Shown here: one piece after another, positions 59,070 to 64,000 of the stretch
Numbering within the stretch: the stretch's first letter is position 1
Layout: every line of letters starts with the position of its first letter
Assembly: GCF_000219605.1 (NCBI RefSeq)
Contig: NC_015740.1
Location: 3,968,001 to 4,032,000 of the forward strand
Source of the DNA: Stutzerimonas stutzeri
GTDB taxonomy: Bacteria; Pseudomonadota; Gammaproteobacteria; Pseudomonadales; Pseudomonadaceae
DNA: 64,000 nucleotides
Direction of reading: 5' to 3'
Program-made: the position numbers and the translations under genes
Notes under the pieces: model-generated
Told to the model about the DNA's origin: nothing
The model's input: only the letters and a program-made list of their open reading frames with translations
Databases searched by the model: none

Positions 59070-60389
59070 ATGGGCCAATGGCTCGAAACCCTTACCCAAT
59101 GGCTGGCCGCCAACCCCCAATGGCTGGGGCTGGCGCTCGTGATCGTCGCCTGCATGGAGTGCCTGGCGGTAGTCGGGCTGATCGTGCCGGGGACGGTGAT
59201 GGTCTTCGCCATCGCGGTGCTGGCCGGCAACGGCGTGCTGACCCTGGGCGAAACCCTGGTGCTGGGCTTCATCGGCGGGCTGCTCGGCGACCTGCTGTCC
59301 TACGCCCTGGGCCGCCGTTATCACCAGGGCATCCGCAGCCTGCGCGGCCTGCGCGACCATCCCGAGTGGCTGCTACGTGCCGAGCATTACTTCCAGCGCT
59401 ACGGCGTTGCCAGCCTGCTGGTCGGTCGCTTCATCGGCCCGCTGCGGCCGATGCTGCCGATGACCGCCGGCATGCTCGACATGCCGTTCGGGCGCTTTCT
59501 GCTGGTCAGCCTGTGCGCCGCCGCCGGCTGGTCGATGGCCTATCTGCTGCCCGGCTGGAGCGCTGGCGCGGCCATGCGTCTGCCGCTGGAGGAAGGTTTC
59601 TGGAGCGAGGCGGCGGTGGTCGTCGGCGCGTTGCTGACGCTGATCGCCACCACTGCCTTCGGCAGTCTGCGCCAGCTGCGCTGGGTCACTGCACTGGCGA
59701 CCGGCCTGAGCATCGCGATCCTGCTCGGACTGTTTCTGGGCTGGCCGCACCTCAAGGAGCTCGACGAAGGGCTGCTTGCGGTGATCCAGGGCGAACGCAG
59801 CATCACACTCGATCGGGTCATGGTGCTGATCACACGCGTGGGCGACTTCCAGACCCAGCTCTGGGCCGGCGTATTGCTGTGCGTGCTGCTCCTGGTCCTG
59901 CGCCAGTGGCGTGCCGCGATCTTTTCCATCCTTACCTTGCTGGGCACGGCCATGGCCAACGGCGCACTCAAGGCCTCCTTCGCCCGTGTCAGGCCGGAGG
60001 TGCTGATGGAGCCGCTGAGCAGCTACAGCTTTCCCAGCGGGCACAGTTCGGCCGCGTTCGCCTTTTTTCTCACCCTGGGCGTACTCGCCGGCCGCGATCA
60101 GCCGCCGCGCCTGCGCCTGGCCTGGCTGGTGCTGGCCAGCCTGCCGGCCACGGCGATAGCGCTTTCGCGGGTTTACCTGGGGGTGCACTGGATGACCGAC
60201 GTCACCGCCGGCGCATTGCTCGCGGCGAGCATCTGCGCACTCAGCCTGACCCTGGTGCAATGGCGCGCACCGATGGCGGCGCTGCCGGCCAAGGTGTGGT
60301 GGCTGATCCTGCCGGCCTGCCTGGGCCTGCTCGGTGCGTTCAGCGTCTGGGCGCTACCGACGGCGATGCAGATGTATCGCTATCAGTAG
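59070..60389 (+). CDS. DedA-family / PAP2 phosphatase fusion membrane protein
   Basis: 439 residues from ATG 59070 with AAGGAAA upstream; the open frame from 58938 is not family-like. Residues about 1-205 are a DedA (SNARE-associated) domain with GLIVPGTVMVF, GDLLSYALGRRYH and GRFIGPLRPMLPMTAGM. Residues about 225-430 are a PAP2 acid phosphatase with all three motifs: KASFARVRP, SFPSGHSSA and SRVYLGVHWMTDV. DedA proteins flip undecaprenyl phosphate or phospholipids; PAP2 enzymes dephosphorylate lipid pyrophosphates. Together they suggest cleavage and recycling of a lipid carrier, but the substrate is inferred. Confidence 0.92.
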   Translation: MGQWLETLTQWLAANPQWLGLALVIVACMECLAVVGLIVPGTVMVFAIAVLAGNGVLTLGETLVLGFIGGLLGDLLSYALGRRYHQGIRSLRGLRDHPEWLLRAEHYFQRYGVASLLVGRFIGPLRPMLPMTAGMLDMPFGRFLLVSLCAAAGWSMAYLLPGWSAGAAMRLPLEEGFWSEAAVVVGALLTLIATTAFGSLRQLRWVTALATGLSIAILLGLFLGWPHLKELDEGLLAVIQGERSITLDRVMVLITRVGDFQTQLWAGVLLCVLLLVLRQWRAAIFSILTLLGTAMANGALKASFARVRPEVLMEPLSSYSFPSGHSSAAFAFFLTLGVLAGRDQPPRLRLAWLVLASLPATAIALSRVYLGVHWMTDVTAGALLAASICALSLTLVQWRAPMAALPAKVWWLILPACLGLLGAFSVWALPTAMQMYRYQ

Positions 60390-60405
60390 TACGACGGCTC
60401 CACCG

Positions 60406-60990
60406 CTACGCGCCTTCCTGCAGCTGCTCGAGCAGGTTCTGAATCTGCGCCAGTTGCAGCTCCGGGTCATCCAGCCCAAGCAGCTCGACCTTCTGCCGGG
60501 CCTCGAACGGCAGCAGATAGGCCAGCTGGCTGGCCAGCGCGGCCTGATCGCGCACCGGGCCGCCGAGCCCCAGAGTCTTCACCATGGGGTGCTGACCGAG
60601 CGCCTCGAGCAGCACCAGCAGGTCGGCGTGTTCGTCCGCCAGCGGCAGGGCATCGCCCTCGTTGCGCCAGGCGACCTGAGCGACGGTCAGCTGATCGCGC
60701 AGCACCTCGAAGGTCTGGACATCGAAGCGGCGCCCACCCTCGACCCGGATGCCGAGCAGACCATTGGGCAGTTGCTGCCAGTCGCGAATCAGCGCTTCGC
60801 AGCCGACGCGCGCGAAGGACGCCGGCGCCGCGCCGACCTCACTGCCGTCGAGGATATGCACGACACCGAAGCCGTGGCCGGCCTTGAGGCACTGGCTGAC
60901 CATGTCGAGGTAGCGCGCCTCGAATATCTGCAGATCAAGCATGCAACCGGGGAACAGCACGGTATCCAGCGGAAACAACGGCAACTTCAT
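60406..60990 (-). CDS. Lon N-terminal (substrate-binding) domain protein
   Basis: 194 residues: LPLFPLDTVLFPGCMLDLQIFEARYLDMV (in part) is the standard start of the LON_substr_bdg domain; no ATPase or protease domain follows. Such stand-alone proteins are widespread and uncharacterised. It is 10 bases downstream of the LrgB-type gene, so probably in its transcript. Confidence 0.9.
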   Translation of the reverse strand: MKLPLFPLDTVLFPGCMLDLQIFEARYLDMVSQCLKAGHGFGVVHILDGSEVGAAPASFARVGCEALIRDWQQLPNGLLGIRVEGGRRFDVQTFEVLRDQLTVAQVAWRNEGDALPLADEHADLLVLLEALGQHPMVKTLGLGGPVRDQAALASQLAYLLPFEARQKVELLGLDDPELQLAQIQNLLEQLQEGA

Positions 60991-61000
60991 GCGGACTCCA

Positions 61001-61720
61001 TCACAGCAGCAGGGCGACCGCCAGCGGCAGCAGTACCGCCGTCATCACCCCCATCAGGCTCATGGCCAGCGCCGCGAAGGCACCGCATTCGTCGCTTTCC
61101 TGCAGCGCCTGCGCGGTACCCACGGCGTGGGCGGTCAGCCCCAGCGCAATGCCGCGGGCCGCAGGATGCTGAACGCCAAACCGGCGCAACAGTTCCGGAC
61201 CGAGAATCGCGCCGAGCACGCCGGTGATCATCACGAACACCGCTGCCAGCGCCACCACGCCGCCGATCTGCTCGGCCACCAGCATGGCGATCGGCGAGGT
61301 CACCGACTTGGGCGCCAGGGTCATCAGGATCATCTCGTCCGCGCCGAACGCCCAGGCCAGCGCCATGCCCAACGCCGTGGCGAACACACCGGCGACGAGC
61401 AGGGTGATCACAATCGGCCCGAACAGCTCGCGGATGCGCCGCAGGTTCAGGTACAGCGGCACGGCCAGGGCCACGGTGGCCGGCCCCAGAAGCAGCGTCA
61501 GCCACTGGGCGCTGATGCGGTACTCCGCATAGTCGATGCCGCACAGCAGCAGAATGCCGACCACAAGCAGCATCGATACCAGCACCGGCTGCAGGAACAC
61601 CCAGCGCGTCTTCTCGTAGGCGGCGAACGCCAGCTGGAATGCCGTCAGGGTGATGCCGACGCCGAACAGTGGATGATGAATGAGCGCCTGCCAGGCCGCG
61701 TGCCAGTGCAATTCCATCAT
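61001..61720 (-). CDS. lrgB: LrgB/CidB-family membrane protein
   Basis: 239 residues, with the start at 61720 overlapping the preceding stop (ATGA). Family blocks are LLGPATVALAVPLYLN, LAPKSVTSPIAMLVAEQIGG (a LrgB signature) and HAVGTAQALQESDECGAFAALAM (in part). LrgAB/CidAB pairs have been tied to murein hydrolase control, cell death and pyruvate transport. It is paired with the CidA/LrgA gene. Confidence 0.93.
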   Translation of the reverse strand: MMELHWHAAWQALIHHPLFGVGITLTAFQLAFAAYEKTRWVFLQPVLVSMLLVVGILLLCGIDYAEYRISAQWLTLLLGPATVALAVPLYLNLRRIRELFGPIVITLLVAGVFATALGMALAWAFGADEMILMTLAPKSVTSPIAMLVAEQIGGVVALAAVFVMITGVLGAILGPELLRRFGVQHPAARGIALGLTAHAVGTAQALQESDECGAFAALAMSLMGVMTAVLLPLAVALLL

Positions 61721-62079
61721 GCGCCCTCCTGGCGGCGCTGTTTGCGCCGGATCAGTGCCTGCATCAGCCAGCCGGTGAAAACCAGCGAGATCAGCAACGA
61801 AATCACCAGCACACCGACGATGGCCCAGAAGTCGTCGAGAATCGCCTCGGTATAAGCCATCACGCCGACTGCCGGCGGCACCAGCAGCAACGGCAGGTAG
61901 CGCAGCAGGCTACTTGCCGCCAGCTGCAGCGATTCGCTGGCGCGGCCGCGCGCCAGCAGGCCGGCGAACAGCAGCACCATGCCGATGATGGGTCCCGGCA
62001 GCATGGGCAGCAGCAACACGTTGAGAACGGTGCCGAGCAGCTGGAACGCGACCAGCCAGGTCAGGCCTCTGAGCAGCAT
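61717..62079 (-). CDS. CidA/LrgA-family holin-like protein
   Basis: 120 residues from ATG 62079, with GGGAGG five bases upstream. Four membrane segments; LPGPIIGMVLLFAGLL and PLLLVPPAVGVMAY are the family blocks. A basic C-terminal tail (IRRKQRRQEGA). First gene of a three-gene run with LrgB and the Lon-N protein. Confidence 0.9.
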   Translation of the reverse strand: MLLRGLTWLVAFQLLGTVLNVLLLPMLPGPIIGMVLLFAGLLARGRASESLQLAASSLLRYLPLLLVPPAVGVMAYTEAILDDFWAIVGVLVISLLISLVFTGWLMQALIRRKQRRQEGA

Positions 62080-62215
62080 GGGAGCCTCCCGCAAAATGGC
62101 GACAGTATAAGGGGCAACGCGCACAGGCGCCCGCGCTGCGCTATGACGGCCCATTCGCACTGCCGATGCTGGTTTGCCAGGGCTGCGCGCCGTGCTGATC
62201 TAGCCCGGTGCCAGG

Positions 62216-62243
62216 ACGCGCTTCGGCGCGTGCCGCTCCCTAC
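62216..62243. repeat. REP-like hairpin upstream of the MaoC gene
   Basis: ACGCGC (62216-62221), loop TTCG, GCGCGT (62226-62231), followed at 62240 by CTAC, the same orientation as the REP copies near ureA. It lies 40 bases before the MaoC gene in the divergent gap 62080-62283. Confidence 0.5.
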
Positions 62244-62283
62244 AGCCTTCCATGCTGGATCACAAGAACAATCCGGAGGACAC

Positions 62284-62739
62284 ATGCCACAGGTACCCGT
62301 CGCGCAACTCAAGGACTACATCGGCAAGGAACTGGGCCATTCCGAATGGCTGACCATCGATCAGCAGCGCGTGGATCGGTTCGCCGACTGTACCGGCGAC
62401 CACCAGTTCATCCATGTCGACCCCGAGAAGGCCGCCCAGACACCCTTCGGCGGCACCATCGCCCACGGTTTCCTCTCGCTCTCACTGCTGCCGATGCTCT
62501 CCGGAGACCTGCTGGTCGTGCCCGAGGGCACGCGCATGGGGGTCAACTATGGCCTGGACAGCCTGCGTTTCATTCAGCCGGTGCGCGTTGGCTCGCGGGT
62601 TCGGCTGGGGCTGACGCTGATCGATGCCCACGAGAAGAATCCCGGCCAGTGGCTGCTCAAGGCCCGCGCAGTGATGGAGATCGAAGGCTCGGAGAAACCG
62701 GCCTACATCGCCGAAACGCTGGCCCTGTGCATCCTCTGA
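62284..62739 (+). CDS. MaoC-family hot-dog dehydratase/hydratase
   Basis: 151 residues from ATG 62284. The R-hydratase signature FADCTGDHQFIHVDPEKAAQTPFGG (in part) contains the catalytic Asp and His, and GGTIAHGFLSLSLLP is the other conserved block. Members hydrate enoyl-CoA to R-3-hydroxyacyl-CoA (PhaJ) or act in related pathways. Size and motifs fit the MaoC-like 150-residue group; substrate unknown. Confidence 0.9.
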   Translation: MPQVPVAQLKDYIGKELGHSEWLTIDQQRVDRFADCTGDHQFIHVDPEKAAQTPFGGTIAHGFLSLSLLPMLSGDLLVVPEGTRMGVNYGLDSLRFIQPVRVGSRVRLGLTLIDAHEKNPGQWLLKARAVMEIEGSEKPAYIAETLALCIL

Positions 62740-62816
62740 GCAGCGCGCCTGCGCGGATGTCGCAGGCCGTTGGGTTTGCGGCATACTGCGGGCCTCCTGC
62801 CTGAGCGGATGCCCGC

Positions 62817-64000
62817 ATGCTGCGCCTCGTTCCCCTGCTGTTGATCGGCCTGCTCACCGCCTGCGGTGAGGGCGAGCCATTCACCCCTGCCGATGCGGTG
62901 CTGCCCGACGGCGGCCGCTACCGCGGGGAGATCGTCGACGGCCTGCTGCAGGGCAGCGGACGTATCGACTACCCGAACGGCAGCTACTACTTCGGCGAGT
63001 TCAAGGACGGCCAATGGCACGGCTTCGGCACCTGGAACGGCGCCACCGGCGATCGCTACGAGGGCGAGTTCAAGCACGGCCTGTTCGACGGCCTCGGCCG
63101 TTTCAGCTACGCCGAAGGCGGCGTCTATCAGGGTGAATTCCATGCCGGCCGCATGCACGGTCACGGTCGCTTCAGCCAGGACGGCACCGTCTACGAAGGC
63201 GAGTTTCGCAACAACCTCTACCACGGCATGGGCCGCCTGGACTATGCCGACGGCCTCAGCCATCGCGGCCAGTTCAGCCAGGGTCAGCCGGAGGGGCCGG
63301 GCATCCGCCGCGACGCCGACGGCGAGCTCAGCGGCCACTTCAGCGCCGGTAGCCTGAACGGCGCCGGCAGCTACGTGACCGGCCAGGGCGAGCGCTACAG
63401 CGGCGAGTTCGAGAATGACCAGTTCCATGGCCAGGGCCGCTACGAGGATCTCGACGGCAACCTCTGGAGCGGCACCTTCGTCCGTGGCGAGCTCAATGGT
63501 ACCGGCAGCCACATCGCCAGCGATGGCAGCCGCTACGTCGGCCAGTTCCGCGGCTGGCGCTATCACGGCCAGGGCCGCCTCGATCGCGCCGACGGCAGCT
63601 TCTATACCGGCGGCTTTCGCCTCGGACGCTTCGACGGTGAAGGCGTGCTGACCGCTGCCGACGGCAGCGAAATGCGCGGCACCTGGCGCAACGACCGACG
63701 CGTACGCGACGAACAGGGCCGTGCCCTGCCCGATCCGCTGGAGATCGCCTTGCTGGAGCAGGGCGACCTGCTCGGCAGGGCCATCGACGCCCTGCCGCCG
63801 TCCACGCCGGCGGCGGAACTCTATACGCTGACGCTCGCCGGCGATGGTCGCCAGAGCGTGTTCATGCGCGAAGCGGACTACGTGCAACGGCTGCTGGCCG
63901 AACGTTTCGATGCCCACGGCCAGCTCAGCCTGGTCAACCATCGCGACCACCTGGCCGACCGCCCACTGGCGACCCGGGAGAACCTGGCACGTGCCATCCG
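62817..64000 (+). CDS. MORN-repeat lipoprotein with the start of a C13 peptidase domain (3' end outside window)
   Basis: 394 residues are visible from ATG 62817; no stop occurs before the window ends. Lipobox LTAC with Cys16 predicts an outer-membrane lipoprotein. About ten MORN repeats of 22-23 residues follow (residues about 33-300), each near Y-x-G-E-F-x-x-G-x-x-H-G-x-G, for example RYEGEFKHGLFDGLGRFSYA. From about 340, YTLTLAGDGRQSVFMREADY and LSLVNHRDHLADRPLATREN fit the start of a C13 (legumain/caspase-like) peptidase domain found in a pseudomonad family of this layout. The catalytic His-Cys pair would lie past the window. Confidence 0.82.
   Translation, partial: MLRLVPLLLIGLLTACGEGEPFTPADAVLPDGGRYRGEIVDGLLQGSGRIDYPNGSYYFGEFKDGQWHGFGTWNGATGDRYEGEFKHGLFDGLGRFSYAEGGVYQGEFHAGRMHGHGRFSQDGTVYEGEFRNNLYHGMGRLDYADGLSHRGQFSQGQPEGPGIRRDADGELSGHFSAGSLNGAGSYVTGQGERYSGEFENDQFHGQGRYEDLDGNLWSGTFVRGELNGTGSHIASDGSRYVGQFRGWRYHGQGRLDRADGSFYTGGFRLGRFDGEGVLTAADGSEMRGTWRNDRRVRDEQGRALPDPLEIALLEQGDLLGRAIDALPPSTPAAELYTLTLAGDGRQSVFMREADYVQRLLAERFDAHGQLSLVNHRDHLADRPLATRENLARAI

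Noticed and set aside
62703..63950. 415-codon minus-strand frame rich in Ala, Val and Glu that looks repetitive
   Set aside because: It is the complement of the MORN repeats, and its periodicity comes from them. The plus-strand frame from 62817 has a lipobox and proper MORN spacing.

Overview
The window reads as a contiguous piece of chromosome from a GC-rich gammaproteobacterium of the Pseudomonas/Stutzerimonas stutzeri group. This rests on the gene orders (urtE-ureDA-acetyltransferase-ureBC; thiD-thiE-hemL; miaB-ybeZ-ybeY-corC-lnt; leuS-lptE-holA; proA-nadD-rsfS-rlmH-mrdA-rodA-mltB-rlpA-dacC-ybeD-lipB-lipA), all of which I recognise from pseudomonads, and on GTAG-type REP elements scattered between genes. 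No database search was run; names come from motifs and remembered family sequences.

Layout. 1-8.3 kb: end of the urea ABC transporter (urtE), a giant fusion of a flippase-like membrane domain with a P-type ATPase, then ureD, ureA, a PAT-like acetyltransferase, ureB and ureC. 8.6-16.5 kb: an accessory block with an NCS1 nucleobase-type symporter, an orphan GAF histidine kinase, a DksA/TraR-like zinc-finger protein, a TorF-like lipoprotein, an MFS exporter, an oxaloacetate decarboxylase, a DMT exporter and a GNAT acetyltransferase. 16.6-19.5 kb: the second urease cluster, ureE-ureF-ureG-ureJ. Together the two clusters import urea, build the apoenzyme and load nickel.

19.5-28.8 kb: DUF2789, AMP nucleosidase, a MocR regulator divergent from a threonine-dehydratase-like enzyme, a bacterial voltage-gated sodium channel, AidB, and a LadS-like 7TMR-DISM histidine kinase without a receiver domain. 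28.8-45.9 kb: core genes on the plus strand (thiD, thiE, hemL, miaB, ybeZ, ybeY, corC, lnt, leuS, lptE, holA) plus arfA, whose 3' end is folded into a 14-bp hairpin, and a lipoprotein lytic transglycosylase. An intact ISL3-family insertion sequence (45947-47251) has landed exactly in the T-run of that gene's terminator, giving a target duplication of eight T residues.

47.3-58.9 kb: a long minus-strand wall-synthesis and lipoate block. 59-64 kb: a DedA-PAP2 fusion, a Lon-N-domain protein, a CidA/LrgA-LrgB pair, a MaoC-type hydratase and, running off the window, a MORN-repeat lipoprotein that appears to continue into a C13 (legumain-like) peptidase domain.

I did not find a CRISPR array, prophage, tRNA, rRNA or defence island. 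The most unusual items are the flippase/P-type ATPase fusion, the arfA hairpin, the IS insertion in a terminator, the repeats that break up the urease operons, the receiver-less LadS-like kinase and the MORN/C13 lipoprotein.
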